Positions 44,441 to 53,470 of a stretch of 64,000 nt of DNA are shown piece by piece (position 1 is the first letter of the stretch; every line of letters starts with the position of its first letter). The stretch lies in NCBI RefSeq assembly GCF_031458235.1, contig NZ_JAVDYB010000001.1, positions 1,054,001 to 1,118,000 on the forward strand, read 5' to 3'. The notes under the pieces are model-generated. The model was not told where the DNA came from. It was given only the letters and a program-made list of their open reading frames with translations, and did not search any database. This stretch comes from Catenuloplanes atrovinosus. Its GTDB lineage: Bacteria; Actinomycetota; Actinomycetes; Mycobacteriales; Micromonosporaceae. Position numbers and translations under genes: made by a program.

Positions 44441-45023
44441 GACGGACCTCCCGGGGCAGCGGCGCGGGTTCCTCGCCGGACAGCCGTGCGGGTTCTCCGC
44501 CGGACGACGCCGGGGGTGCCTCGCCGGACAGCGGTGTGGATTCCTCGTCGGACAGCAGGCGGGCGAGCGCGGTGCGGCCGCGGGCCAGCCGGGCCTTGAC
44601 CGTGCCGACCGGGATGCCGAGCGTGACCGCGACCTCGGCCACCGGCAGGTCGGCCACGTGGTGCAGGACCACCACCTCGCGGGTCGGCGGTGCCAGCCGC
44701 CGCAGCGCCGCGACCAGCGCCACCCGGTCACCGGAGATCCCCGGCACCGGCGGCGCGACCTCGACCCGGCCCGACCGGACCAGACGGTCGAACAGCCACC
44801 GCCGCCGATACCGGGTCCTGGCGATGTTGAGGGCCGCCACCCGGAGCCACCGCTCGGCGTCCTCCGCCTCCAGGAACGACCGCGGCGCCGCCAGCACCCG
44901 CGCGAACGCCTCGTGCACCGCGTCCTCCGCCTCGGCCAGCTCACCGACCAGGCCGAACACCTGCGTCACCAGCCGTCGGTAGTGGGCCTCGTACGCCTGC
45001 CGCACCGCGTCCTCGGCCTCCAC
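44433..45023 (-). CDS. ECF sigma factor (SigE/SigM-like) with repeat tail
   Basis: A 196-residue extracytoplasmic-function sigma factor. Region 2 is YRRLVTQVFGLVGELAEAEDAVHEAFARVLA; region 4 is LRRLAPPTREVVVLHHVADLPVAEVAVTLGIPVGTVKARLARGR with the helix-turn-helix. After region 4 comes a tail of four or five 8-residue units (LSDEESTP, LSGEAPPA, SSGGEPAR, LSGEEPAP) encoded by a 24-bp tandem repeat. The propeller protein gene starts inside its last codons. A regulated promoter is not identified. Confidence 0.9.
   Translation of the reverse strand: MEAEDAVRQAYEAHYRRLVTQVFGLVGELAEAEDAVHEAFARVLAAPRSFLEAEDAERWLRVAALNIARTRYRRRWLFDRLVRSGRVEVAPPVPGISGDRVALVAALRRLAPPTREVVVLHHVADLPVAEVAVTLGIPVGTVKARLARGRTALARLLSDEESTPLSGEAPPASSGGEPARLSGEEPAPLPREVRHA
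44440..44555 (-). repeat. 24-bp coding tandem repeat in the sigma-factor 3' end
   Basis: On the minus strand, units beginning CTGTCCGACGAGGAA, CTGTCCGGCGAGGCA, TCGTCCGGCGGAGAA and CTGTCCGGCGAGGAA follow each other every 24 bases and stop at the end of the gene. The period and 3'-terminal location equal those of the marR array at 4071-4190, but the sequence is unrelated. Confidence 0.85.
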
Positions 45024-45162
45024 ACACCCCTCCCGTCACCACCGCTCGTCCATCAGAGGACAAACGGCCTCCACGTGCGGTTGCATCGGTTCGGCGATTT
45101 TCTCGCGCGCGTGATGCGGCGGGCGCCGGGCCGGCCGGGCGGGCCGTCGGGGGGTAGCCGGA

Positions 45163-45900
45163 TCATCGGTGGTAGACGGTGACGTCGATGGTGTAGTGGT
45201 CGGCGCGGTAGAGGTTGTCGGCGAATTCGACGGCGGTGCCGGCGGCGTCGAAAGCGGTGCGCTGCATGGCGATCAGCGGGGCGCCGGGGCCGATGTCGAG
45301 CAGGCGGGCCTGGGCGGCGGTCGCGGCGCGGGCGGTGATCTGCTGTTTGGCGACGGACGGGCGGCCGTTCTGGGCGCCGAGCAGGTGGTAGAGGCCGTGT
45401 GTGGCCAGGTCGGCGGCGGTCACGGACGCGAAGCGGGGCGGGAGCCAGTTGCGCAGGATGGCCAGCGGCGCGCCGTCCGCGTAGCGGAGGCGTTCGCAAT
45501 GGATCAGACGTTCGCCGTCCGGCAGACCCAGCATGCGGCTGGCGTGCCGGTCCACCGCGAGCGGATCGAAGGCGAGGACCCGGGTGGTCGGGTGGCGGCC
45601 GGCCGCGGTCAGGTCGTCGTGAAGGCTGGTGAGGGCGACCCGGCGCCGCACCTGGAGGTCGTTGACCCGGGTGCCGGCGCCGCGTTTGCGGGTGAGCAGC
45701 CCGTCCGCGCGCAGTTCCTCGATCGCGCGGCGCATGGTGGGGCGGGAGACGCCGAGGGAGGCGGCGAATGACACCTCGTCCGGCAGGCGTTCGCCGGGCG
45801 CCAGCAGGCCGGTCTCGATAGCGTGCACGAGGGCGGTGCTGACCTGCAGGTACAGCGGGTCGGTGGCGCTGCGGTCGAGGTCGATGGGCGGGAGTGGCAC
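45163..45900 (-). CDS. iolR: GntR/HutC-family regulator of the inositol operon
   Basis: 245 residues. The N-terminal GntR winged helix reads PLYLQVSTALVHAIETGLLAPGERLPDEVSFAASLGVSRPTMRRAIEELRADGLLTRKRGAGTRV. The C-terminal UTRA/HutC effector domain follows from LTSLHDDLTAAGRHP to VEFADNLYRADHYTIDV. The GTG at 45900 places PPIDLDRSATDPLYLQ directly after it. It is divergent from iolC with a dyad between them, the usual arrangement of IolR in corynebacteria. Repression relieved by an inositol-derived intermediate is inferred. Confidence 0.85.
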   Translation of the reverse strand: MPLPPIDLDRSATDPLYLQVSTALVHAIETGLLAPGERLPDEVSFAASLGVSRPTMRRAIEELRADGLLTRKRGAGTRVNDLQVRRRVALTSLHDDLTAAGRHPTTRVLAFDPLAVDRHASRMLGLPDGERLIHCERLRYADGAPLAILRNWLPPRFASVTAADLATHGLYHLLGAQNGRPSVAKQQITARAATAAQARLLDIGPGAPLIAMQRTAFDAAGTAVEFADNLYRADHYTIDVTVYHR

Positions 45901-45926
45901 GTGATCACCCCGGACAAGCGAGCGTG

Positions 45927-45940
45927 TTTGTCAGGACAAA
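45927..45940. promoter_or_regulatory. Candidate IolR operator
   Basis: TTTGTC-AG-GACAAA is a perfect 6-bp dyad 27 bases from the regulator start and about 90 bases before iolC. The inner TGTCAGGACA agrees at nine of ten positions with the C. glutamicum IolR motif KGWCHTRACA as I remember it. A second half-site GGACAA lies at 45912-45917. It could control both divergent transcripts. Confidence 0.65.
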
Positions 45941-46031
45941 GTATTGACCGGGGCGGCGGGTGAGCGGAAGCTCGCGGAACGGAAACGTTCCCGACACCTG
46001 GGCGCAATCCATCGAGGGAGATACGTACCTT

Positions 46032-46979
46032 ATGGCCGGGTTTGAGGTTGTCACGATGGGGCGCGTCGGCGTCGACATCTATCCGCTGCAGACCGGGGTC
46101 GGGCTGGAGGATGTCGAGTCGTTCGGCAAGTTCCTGGGTGGCAGCGCGACGAACGTGGCGGTGGCGGCGGCGCGGCACGGACGGCGGACCGCGGTGATCA
46201 CCAGAGTCGGGCCGGACCCGTTCGGGCGCTACATCCGGCGGACGCTCACCGAGCTGGGCGTGGACAACCGCTTCGTCAGCGCGGTCGAGGGCCTGGCCAC
46301 ACCGGTCACGTTCTGCGAGATCTTCCCGCCGGACGACTTCCCGCTCTACTTCTACCGGCAGCCGATCGCGCCCGACCTGGTGATCCGCGCCGAGGAGCTG
46401 GACGAGGAGACCATACGAGCGACAAGCCTCTTCTGGTGTACGGTGACCGGCCTGTCCAAGGAGCCCAGCCGCGAAGCACACCACGCCGCGTGGGCCGCGC
46501 GCCGACGACGACAGCACACCGTCCTGGACCTCGACTACCGCCCGATGTTCTGGGACTCGCCCGGCGAGGCCCGCGCAGAGATCGAGAAGGCGCTACCGAA
46601 CGTCACCGTCGCCGTCGGCAACCTCACCGAGTGCACGGTCGCGACCGGCGAGACCGACCCGGAGAAGGCCGCCGACGCGCTCCTCACGACCGGCGTCGAG
46701 CTGGCGATCGTCAAGCTCGGCCCCGAGGGCGTACTGGCCAGGACCGCCACCGAGTCGGTACGCGTCCCGAGCACCCCGGTCGACGTGGTCAACGGCCTGG
46801 GCGCCGGTGACGGCTTCGGCGGCGCGCTCTGCCACGGCCTGTTGACCGGCTGGCCCCTGGAGCGGCTGATCCGCTTCGCGAACGCGGCCGGTGCGATCGT
46901 CGCCGGTCGGCTGGAGTGCTCGACCGCGATGCCCACCACCGACGAGGTCGAGCGCGCGCTGGTGGCGAACCATGCCTGA
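46032..46979 (+). CDS. iolC: 5-Dehydro-2-deoxygluconokinase
   Basis: Phosphorylates 5-dehydro-2-deoxy-D-gluconate in inositol catabolism. It is a PfkB/ribokinase-fold protein of 315 aa: GRVGVDIYPLQTGVGLEDVESFGKFLGGSATNVAVAAARHG at the N-terminus (IolC signature) and the catalytic Asp motif NGLGAGDGFGGAL near residue 255. The ATG at 46032 has GAGGGAG upstream. It is first in a nine-gene, mostly overlapping operon; the next start lies within its last codons. Confidence 0.93.
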   Translation: MAGFEVVTMGRVGVDIYPLQTGVGLEDVESFGKFLGGSATNVAVAAARHGRRTAVITRVGPDPFGRYIRRTLTELGVDNRFVSAVEGLATPVTFCEIFPPDDFPLYFYRQPIAPDLVIRAEELDEETIRATSLFWCTVTGLSKEPSREAHHAAWAARRRRQHTVLDLDYRPMFWDSPGEARAEIEKALPNVTVAVGNLTECTVATGETDPEKAADALLTTGVELAIVKLGPEGVLARTATESVRVPSTPVDVVNGLGAGDGFGGALCHGLLTGWPLERLIRFANAAGAIVAGRLECSTAMPTTDEVERALVANHA

Positions 46980-47856
46980 CGTCGAGAAGCTGCGGGAGCT
47001 GCGCGCCACCAATCCGGAGGCGATCGCGGAGAAGGCCGCGAACCGGCGACAGGGCTCGCTCCACACCCCGGACGGCCGCCTGATGCTGATCGCGGCGGAT
47101 CACCCGGCCCGGGGCGCGCTCGCGGTCCGTGGCGACCGGACCGCGATGGCCGACCGGCGCACGCTGCTCACCCGCCTGATGACGGCGCTGGACCGGCCCG
47201 GCGTGGACGGCGTGCTCGGCACCGCGGACGTCCTGGAGGACCTGCTGCTGCTCGGCGCGCTGGACGGCAAGGTCGCGATCGGCTCGATGAACCGGGGCGG
47301 CCTGGCCGGCGCGGTCTTCGAGATCGACGACAGGTTCACCGGCTACGACGCCGCGGCCGTGGCGCGGATGGGCTTCGACGGCGGCAAGATGCTGGTCCGG
47401 ATCGACCTCGAGGACCCGGCCACGGCACGCACGCTGGAGTCCGCCGCGAAGGCGGTCGATCACCTGGCGGCGGCGGGCAGGATGGCCATGGTCGAGCCGT
47501 TCCTGTCCCGCCGCGTGGACGGCAGGGTGAGCAACGACCTGAGCACCGAGGCCGTGGTCAGGTCCGTGACGATCGCGTCCGGGCTCGGCGGAACCAGCGC
47601 GTACACCTGGCTGAAGCTCCCGGTCGTCGACGACATGGAGGCCGTGATGGCCGCGACCACGCTGCCCACGCTGCTGCTCGGCGGCGACCCGTCCGGCAGC
47701 CCGGACGAGACCTACGAGCGCTGGGGCCGGGCCCTGGCCGCGCCGGGCGTGCGTGGCCTGATGGTCGGCCGCGCGCTGCTCTACCCGCCGGACGGCGACG
47801 TGGCCGCGGCGGTCGACACGGCGGTCGCGCTGGTCCACGGGCAGGGGGTGCGGTGA
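46972..47856 (+). CDS. Cgl0159-family TIM-barrel protein, probable aldolase of inositol catabolism
   Basis: 294 residues with a (beta/alpha)8 pattern: LMLIAADHPARGAL, GVLGTADVLEDLLLLGALDGK, GGKMLVRIDLED, VEPFLSR, TWLKLPV, LLGGDPSG. It corresponds by position and sequence style to the protein following iolC in Corynebacterium (Cgl0159), thought to stand in for the IolJ aldolase that splits the phosphorylated sugar acid to dihydroxyacetone phosphate and malonate semialdehyde. The Lys in TWLKLPV is a candidate Schiff-base residue. The assignment is by analogy. It overlaps iolC by eight bases. Confidence 0.8.
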   Translation: MPDVEKLRELRATNPEAIAEKAANRRQGSLHTPDGRLMLIAADHPARGALAVRGDRTAMADRRTLLTRLMTALDRPGVDGVLGTADVLEDLLLLGALDGKVAIGSMNRGGLAGAVFEIDDRFTGYDAAAVARMGFDGGKMLVRIDLEDPATARTLESAAKAVDHLAAAGRMAMVEPFLSRRVDGRVSNDLSTEAVVRSVTIASGLGGTSAYTWLKLPVVDDMEAVMAATTLPTLLLGGDPSGSPDETYERWGRALAAPGVRGLMVGRALLYPPDGDVAAAVDTAVALVHGQGVR

Positions 47857-48671
47857 TGACCGTGCTCACGGACATCACGCCGGAGGACGCCGGTTGGGCC
47901 TACTCCGGCCTGCGGATCGTCGCGCTGGAGCCGGGGGAGACCTACTCGGCCGAGACCGGCGGCACCGAGGTGATCGTGGTCCCGCTGAGCGGCGGCTGCA
48001 CGGTGGTCACGGGCCGGGGGGACAGGGCGGAGCTCCGCGGGCGCGCCGGCGTCTTCGACGGCCCGACCGATGTCGCATACATCCCCGTCGACACCACGCT
48101 GACGATCACCGGGTCCGGGCGGATCGCCCTGGCGAGTGCGAAGGCCACGAACCCCAAGCCGTTCCGGTACGTCCCGGTGGACGAGGTTCCGGTGGAACTG
48201 CGCGGCGCCGGGAACTGCTCGCGGCAGGTGCACAACTTCGGCGTGCCGGAGGTGCTGGACGCGGACCGGATCATCGCCTGCGAGGTGCTCACGCCCGGCG
48301 GCAACTGGTCGTCCTACCCGCCGCACAAGCACGACGAGGAGCGCGACGGCGAGTCCGTGCTGGAGGAGATCTACTACTTCGAGGTGGCGAACGGCGGCCC
48401 CGGCTACCAGCGCGTCTACGGCACGCCGGAGCGGCCGATCGACGTGCTCACCGAGGTGCGCGGCGGCGACGTGGTGCTGGTCCCGCACGGCTGGCACGGG
48501 CCGTCGATGGCCGCGCCCGGCTACGACCTCTACTACCTGAACGTGATGGCCGGGCCCGGCGCCCGCGCCTGGCTGATCCGCGACGACCCGGAGCACGCCT
48601 GGATTCGGGACACCTGGGCGGGCCAGCCGATCGACCCGAGGCTGCCGTTCGGGAAAAGGAGTCTGGCATGA
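47856..48671 (+). CDS. iolB: 5-Deoxy-glucuronate isomerase
   Basis: Isomerises 5-deoxy-glucuronate to 5-dehydro-2-deoxygluconate. A bicupin-like protein of 271 aa with the metal-binding motif SSYPPHKHDEERDGESVLEEIYYFE (two His and Glu) near residues 155-180 and VLVPHGWHGPSMAAPGYDLYYLNVMAGP. The ATG at 47856 shares one base with the preceding stop; a GTG three bases earlier is the alternative. iolD overlaps its end by four bases. Confidence 0.94.
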   Translation: MTVLTDITPEDAGWAYSGLRIVALEPGETYSAETGGTEVIVVPLSGGCTVVTGRGDRAELRGRAGVFDGPTDVAYIPVDTTLTITGSGRIALASAKATNPKPFRYVPVDEVPVELRGAGNCSRQVHNFGVPEVLDADRIIACEVLTPGGNWSSYPPHKHDEERDGESVLEEIYYFEVANGGPGYQRVYGTPERPIDVLTEVRGGDVVLVPHGWHGPSMAAPGYDLYYLNVMAGPGARAWLIRDDPEHAWIRDTWAGQPIDPRLPFGKRSLA

Positions 48672-50533
48672 GGCTGACCGTGGGACAGGCCGTGGTGCGG
48701 TTCCTGGCCGCGCAGCGCACCGAGCGCGACGGCGTCGAGCACCGGCTGATCGAGGGCTGGTTCGGCATCTTCGGGCACGGCAACGTGGCCGGGCTGGGGC
48801 AGGCGCTGCTGGAGGCGGAGCTGACCGATCCGGGCGCGGCACCGTACCGGCAGGCCCGCAACGAGCAGGGCATGGTGCACGCGGCGGCCGGGTTCGCCCG
48901 CATGCGGAACCGGATGTCGACGCTGGCCTGCACGTCGTCGATCGGCCCGGGCGCCACCAACATGGTGACCGGCGCGGCGCTGGCCACGGTGAACCGGCTG
49001 CCGGTGCTGCTGTTCCCGGGCGACGTGTTCGCCACCCGGGTCGCCGACCCGGTGTTGCAGCAGCTGGAGGACCCGCGCGCCGGCGACGTGTCGGTCAACG
49101 ACACGTTCCGGCCGGTGAGCCGCTACTTCGACCGGGTGTGGCGGCCGGAGGCGCTGCCGTCCGCGCTGCTCAACGCGGCGCGCGTGCTGACCGACCCGGT
49201 CGAGACCGGCGCGGTGACGATCGCGCTGCCGCAGGACGTGCAGGCGGAGGCGTACGACTGGCCGGAGGACCTGTTCGCGCCGCGGGTCTGGCACGTGCCG
49301 CGCCCGGTGCCGGAGCCGGCGGCGCTCGCCCGCGCGGCCGAGATCCTGAGGTCCGCGGCGCGGCCGCTCATCGTGGCCGGCGGCGGCGTCATCTACGCGG
49401 AGGCGACCGAGGCGCTGCGGGAGTTCGCCGAGGCGACCGGCATCCCGGTGGCGGAGACCCAGGCGGGCAAGGGCTCGTTGCCGTACGACCACCCGCTCAG
49501 CCTCGGTGCGGTCGGCGCGACCGGCACCACGGCCGCGAACGAGTTCGCCCGCGAGGCGGACGTGGTGATCGGCATCGGCACCCGGTACAGCGACTTCACC
49601 ACCGCGTCCCGGACGGCGTTCGCGGCACCGGGCGTGCGGTTCGTGAACATCAACGTCGCGGCGTTCGACGCGGCCAAGCACTCCGGCGCCATGGTGGTCG
49701 GTGACGCGCGCGAGACGATCACGCGGCTGCGGGAGGCGCTGGCCGGATACCGGACGGGCGACGCGTACCGGGAGCGGGCCGGGCGGCTGGCGGCCGAGTG
49801 GGACGCGACCGTGGAGCGCGCCTACCGGCTCGGCCACCGGCCGCTGCCCGCGCAGACGGAGGTGATCGGCGCGGTCAACGACGCGGCCGAACCCCGCGAC
49901 GTGGTGGTCTGCGCGGCCGGCTCGATGCCCGGTGACCTGCACAAGCTGTGGCGGACGCGGGACCCGAAGGGCTACCACGTGGAGTACGGCTACTCGTGCA
50001 TGGGCTACGAGATCGCCGGTGGCCTCGGCGTGAAGCTGGCCGCGCCGGACCGGGAGGTGTTCGTCCTGGTCGGCGACGGTTCGTACCTGATGATGGCGCA
50101 GGAACTGGTCACCGCCGTGCAGGAGCGGGTGAAGCTGATCGTGGTGCTGGTCCAGAACCACGGGTACGCCTCGATCGGCCGCCTCTCCGAGTCCGTCGGC
50201 GCGCAGCGGTTCGGCACCGCCTACCGGTACCGCGACGGCGAGGGCCGGCTGGCCGGGGACACGCTGCCGGTGGATCTGGCGGCGAACGCGCGCAGTCTCG
50301 GCGCCGAGGTGATCCGCGCCACCACGGTCGATGAGCTGACCGACGCGCTGGCCCGGGCGCGCAAGGCGGAAGGCGTCATCGTGGTGCATGTCGACGCAGA
50401 TCCGTACGTGGATTCCCCGGGAAGTGGATCGTGGTGGGACGTGCCGGTCGCGGCCTCATCTACCTTGAACACCGTGCGCGACGCGAACGCGCGGTATCGG
50501 GAGGGCAAACGCGCCCAGAATCACTACCTGTAA
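48668..50533 (+). CDS. iolD: 3D-(3,5/4)-Trihydroxycyclohexane-1,2-dione acylhydrolase (decyclising)
   Basis: A thiamine-diphosphate enzyme that opens the inositol-derived ring. The 621 residues show the N-terminal Pyr domain with catalytic Glu in YRQARNEQGMVHAAAGFARM, CTSSIGPGATNMVTGAALATVNRLPVLLFPGD, and the C-terminal PP domain motif LVGDGSYLMMAQELVTAVQE ... LVQNHGYASIGRLSESVG. The sequence VSRYFDRVWRPEALP is typical of IolD. The ATG overlaps iolB. The end PSGSGSWWDVPVAAS-like segment is also characteristic. Confidence 0.95.
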   Translation: MRLTVGQAVVRFLAAQRTERDGVEHRLIEGWFGIFGHGNVAGLGQALLEAELTDPGAAPYRQARNEQGMVHAAAGFARMRNRMSTLACTSSIGPGATNMVTGAALATVNRLPVLLFPGDVFATRVADPVLQQLEDPRAGDVSVNDTFRPVSRYFDRVWRPEALPSALLNAARVLTDPVETGAVTIALPQDVQAEAYDWPEDLFAPRVWHVPRPVPEPAALARAAEILRSAARPLIVAGGGVIYAEATEALREFAEATGIPVAETQAGKGSLPYDHPLSLGAVGATGTTAANEFAREADVVIGIGTRYSDFTTASRTAFAAPGVRFVNINVAAFDAAKHSGAMVVGDARETITRLREALAGYRTGDAYRERAGRLAAEWDATVERAYRLGHRPLPAQTEVIGAVNDAAEPRDVVVCAAGSMPGDLHKLWRTRDPKGYHVEYGYSCMGYEIAGGLGVKLAAPDREVFVLVGDGSYLMMAQELVTAVQERVKLIVVLVQNHGYASIGRLSESVGAQRFGTAYRYRDGEGRLAGDTLPVDLAANARSLGAEVIRATTVDELTDALARARKAEGVIVVHVDADPYVDSPGSGSWWDVPVAASSTLNTVRDANARYREGKRAQNHYL

Positions 50534-50595
50534 CCGCGCGTACGCGGAGGGCACCCCGCGTATCGCGCGCTGTAATCCTGAAAGGACCCTCGGTA

Positions 50596-51585
50596 ATGAA
50601 GACTCTCTACCGGGTCGGGGCCTCCGTGGCAGCCCTGGCCCTGCTTGTGACCGCCGCCGCATGTTCCAGCGAGAACGCGGTGAACCGTGACGACGATGAC
50701 ACCTCGGGCGGCGGCGGTGGCACCTACGGCTACAGGATCGCGGTGGTGACGCACGGCGCGGCCGGTGACGCGTTCTGGAGCATCGTCAAGAACGGTGTCG
50801 AGAAGGCCGGCACCGACCTCGGCGACACCATCACGTACAGCAGCGACGGTGACCCGCAGAAGCAGGCGCAGCTGATCGACGCGGCCGTGAACCAGAAGGT
50901 CGACGGCCTGGTCGTCTCCATGGCGAATCCGGACGCGCTGAAGGCGTCCGTGGAGAAGGCGGTCGCGGCCGGCATCCCGGTCATCACCATCAACTCCGGC
51001 GCGTCCCGGTCGGCCGAGTTCGGCGCACTCACCCACATCGGCCAGGACGAGCGGGTGGCCGGCGAGGCGGTCGGCACCGAACTCAAGAACCAGGGCGTCA
51101 AGAACGTGGTCTGCGTGATCCACGAGGCCGGCAACGTGGGCCTGGAGGAGCGCTGCGCCGCGGTCGGCGCCACGCTCGGCGGCCAGCTCCAGAACCTGCA
51201 GGTCGACATCAACAACCTCCAGGCCGCGCAGTCGACGATCAAGGCGAAGCTGCAGTCGGACACCGCGATCGACGGCGTGGTCACGCTCGGCGGCCCGGTG
51301 GCGAACGTGGCCGCGGCCGGCATCACCGAGGCCGCCTCGTCCGCGAAGTTGGCCACCTTCGACCTGAACGCGGAGGTCGCCAAGGCGGTGCAGGACGGCA
51401 AGATCCTCTTCGCGGTGGACCAGCAGCCGTACCTGCAGGGGTACCTGGCCGTCACCATGCTCACCCAGTACAAGGCGAACCTGAACGTGCTCGGCGGCGG
51501 CCAGCAGGTGCTGACCGGCCCCGCGCTGGTCACCAAGGAGAACGCGGCGCAGGTGGCCGAGCTCGCCGCGGCCGGAACGCGCTGA
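50596..51585 (+). CDS. Sugar ABC transporter substrate-binding lipoprotein (probable inositol)
   Basis: A periplasmic-binding-protein type 1 (ribose/inositol class) of 329 aa. The signal peptide MKTLYRVGASVAALALLVTAAAC ends in a lipobox with Cys23, so it is a lipoprotein anchored outside. The mature part has YGYRIAVVTHGAAGDAFWSIVKNGVEKAG, VDGLVVSMANPDALKASVEKAVAAGIPVITINSG and FAVDQQPYLQGYLAV. The ATG is preceded by GAAAGGA. Being inside the iol operon, the likely ligand is myo-inositol or another inositol; this is inferred. Confidence 0.88.
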   Translation: MKTLYRVGASVAALALLVTAAACSSENAVNRDDDDTSGGGGGTYGYRIAVVTHGAAGDAFWSIVKNGVEKAGTDLGDTITYSSDGDPQKQAQLIDAAVNQKVDGLVVSMANPDALKASVEKAVAAGIPVITINSGASRSAEFGALTHIGQDERVAGEAVGTELKNQGVKNVVCVIHEAGNVGLEERCAAVGATLGGQLQNLQVDINNLQAAQSTIKAKLQSDTAIDGVVTLGGPVANVAAAGITEAASSAKLATFDLNAEVAKAVQDGKILFAVDQQPYLQGYLAVTMLTQYKANLNVLGGGQQVLTGPALVTKENAAQVAELAAAGTR

Positions 51586-52631
51586 TGACCGCGGCCGTCG
51601 CGACCGAGGCGGGCGACGAACGCGTCGCCCGCGTCGGGCCCCTCACCCGGCTCCTGCTCAAGCCGGAACTGGGCGCGCTGCTCGGCGCCGTGCTGGTCTT
51701 CGCGTTCTTCGCGCTGCTCTCCGGCGTGTTCCGGTCGGCCAGCGGCGTGGCGAACTGGCTGGACCCGGCGTCCACGCTCGGCATCATGGCGGTGGCGGTG
51801 GCGCTGCTGATGATCGGCGGTCACTTCGACCTGTCCGCGGGCGTGCAGACCGGCACGGCCGCGATCACCAGCGGCATCCTGACCACCTACTACGGCGTGA
51901 ACACCTGGGCCGCGCTGGCGCTGTCGCTGCTGCTCTGCCTGGCGATCGGCTTCGTCAACGGCTATCTGGTGGTGCGCACGAAGCTGCCCAGCTTCATCAT
52001 CACGCTCGGCACGTTCCTCATGCTCCAGGGCCTGAACCTGGGCGTGACGAAGCTGGTGACGAACACGGTCCAGGTCAACAACTTCGACAAGATCCAGGGG
52101 TACGGGGTCCTCAAGGCGATCTTCGCCAGTGAGATCACGATCGGCGGCGCGCCGTTCCAGATCGCGATCGTCTGGTGGGTGGTCGCCACGGTGATCGGGT
52201 CCTGGGTGCTGTTGCGCACGCGCTTCGGCAACTGGATCTTCGCGGTCGGCGGCGACCTCACCGCGGCGCGCAACGTCGGCGTACCGGTGCAGCGCACCAC
52301 CATCGCGCTGTTCATGACCACGTCGTTCGCGGCCTGGTTCGTCGGCACCACGCAGATCGTGCGGCTCACCTCGATCCAGGCGCAGGCCGGCTTCGGCCAG
52401 GAGCTGATCTACATCGTGGCCGCGGTGATCGGCGGCTGCCTGCTGACCGGCGGCTTCGGCTCCGCGATCGGCGCGTCGATCGGCGCGCTGATCTTCGGCA
52501 TGACGTCGCAGGGCATCGTCTACGCCGGCTGGGACGCGGACTGGTTCAAGTTCTTCCTCGGCGCGATGCTGCTGCTCGCCGTGCTGGCCAACCAGTACAT
52601 CCGCCGCTTCGCCGAACAGTCCCGGAGATGA
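51585..52631 (+). CDS. Sugar ABC transporter permease (RbsC type)
   Basis: 348 residues with 8-10 membrane helices. Typical RbsC/FrcC segments: [76 protein letters not shown] and [30 protein letters not shown]. Only one permease gene is present, so the channel is presumably a homodimer. The start shares one base with the lipoprotein stop, and the ATPase overlaps the end. Confidence 0.9.
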   Translation: MTAAVATEAGDERVARVGPLTRLLLKPELGALLGAVLVFAFFALLSGVFRSASGVANWLDPASTLGIMAVAVALLMIGGHFDLSAGVQTGTAAITSGILTTYYGVNTWAALALSLLLCLAIGFVNGYLVVRTKLPSFIITLGTFLMLQGLNLGVTKLVTNTVQVNNFDKIQGYGVLKAIFASEITIGGAPFQIAIVWWVVATVIGSWVLLRTRFGNWIFAVGGDLTAARNVGVPVQRTTIALFMTTSFAAWFVGTTQIVRLTSIQAQAGFGQELIYIVAAVIGGCLLTGGFGSAIGASIGALIFGMTSQGIVYAGWDADWFKFFLGAMLLLAVLANQYIRRFAEQSRR

Positions 52632-53470
52632 CCATGCCCTCGGAAAACGGCGCTCCGCTCCTGGAGATCAAGAACGTCGCCAAGACCTTCGGTACGGTCA
52701 TCTCGCTGGCCGGCGTGTCGACCACGGTCCGGGCCGGCGAGGTCACCTGCGTGCTCGGCGACAACGGCGCCGGCAAGTCCACGCTGATCAAGATCCTGTC
52801 CGGCGTGCACCGGCCGGACGGCGGCGAACTGCTGATGAACGGCGCGCCGGTGACGCTGGCCAACCCGCGGGCCGCGCTGGACGCCGGCATCGCCACGGTC
52901 TACCAGGACCTGGCGATGGTGCCGCTGATGGCGATCTGGCGGAACTTCTTCCTCGGCTCGGAGCCGACGAAGGGGTGGGGCCCGTTCCGGCGGTTCGACC
53001 GGCGGACGGCCATCGACATCACCCGTCGCGAGCTGCGCGAGATGGGCATCGACATCCGCGACCCGGAGCAGCCGGTCGGCACGCTCTCCGGCGGCGAGCG
53101 GCAGTCGGTGGCGATCGCCCGCGCGGTGTACTTCGGCGCGAAGCTGCTGATCCTGGACGAGCCCACGTCCGCGCTGGGCGTGAAGCAGGCGGGCGTGGTG
53201 CTGCGCTACATCGCGGCGGCCCGGGACCGCGGGCTCGGGGTCATCTTCATCACGCACAACCCCCATCACGCGTACCCCATCGGTGATCGGTTCCTGCTCC
53301 TGAACCGGGGCCGGAGCCTCGGCGACCTGGCCAAGTCCGAGATCTCCCTCCCGGAGCTGACCCGGCTGATGGCCGGCGGCGCCGAACTGGAGGAGCTGGC
53401 CCACGAGCTGGAGCGCGACCCTTCGACGAGTTCGGCGGCGAAGGCGTATCAGGAGGAGGCTCAGGCATGA
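52628..53470 (+). CDS. Sugar ABC transporter ATP-binding protein, single-domain form
   Basis: 280 residues with one nucleotide-binding domain: Walker [16 protein letters not shown] near 39-53, Q-loop [20 protein letters not shown], signature [14 protein letters not shown], Walker [13 protein letters not shown], and switch His in [16 protein letters not shown]. RbsA-type partners are usually about 500 aa with two domains; this one has only one, as in FrcA-like proteins, so it should act as a homodimer. It overlaps both neighbours by four bases. Confidence 0.92.
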   Translation: MTMPSENGAPLLEIKNVAKTFGTVISLAGVSTTVRAGEVTCVLGDNGAGKSTLIKILSGVHRPDGGELLMNGAPVTLANPRAALDAGIATVYQDLAMVPLMAIWRNFFLGSEPTKGWGPFRRFDRRTAIDITRRELREMGIDIRDPEQPVGTLSGGERQSVAIARAVYFGAKLLILDEPTSALGVKQAGVVLRYIAAARDRGLGVIFITHNPHHAYPIGDRFLLLNRGRSLGDLAKSEISLPELTRLMAGGAELEELAHELERDPSTSSAAKAYQEEAQA

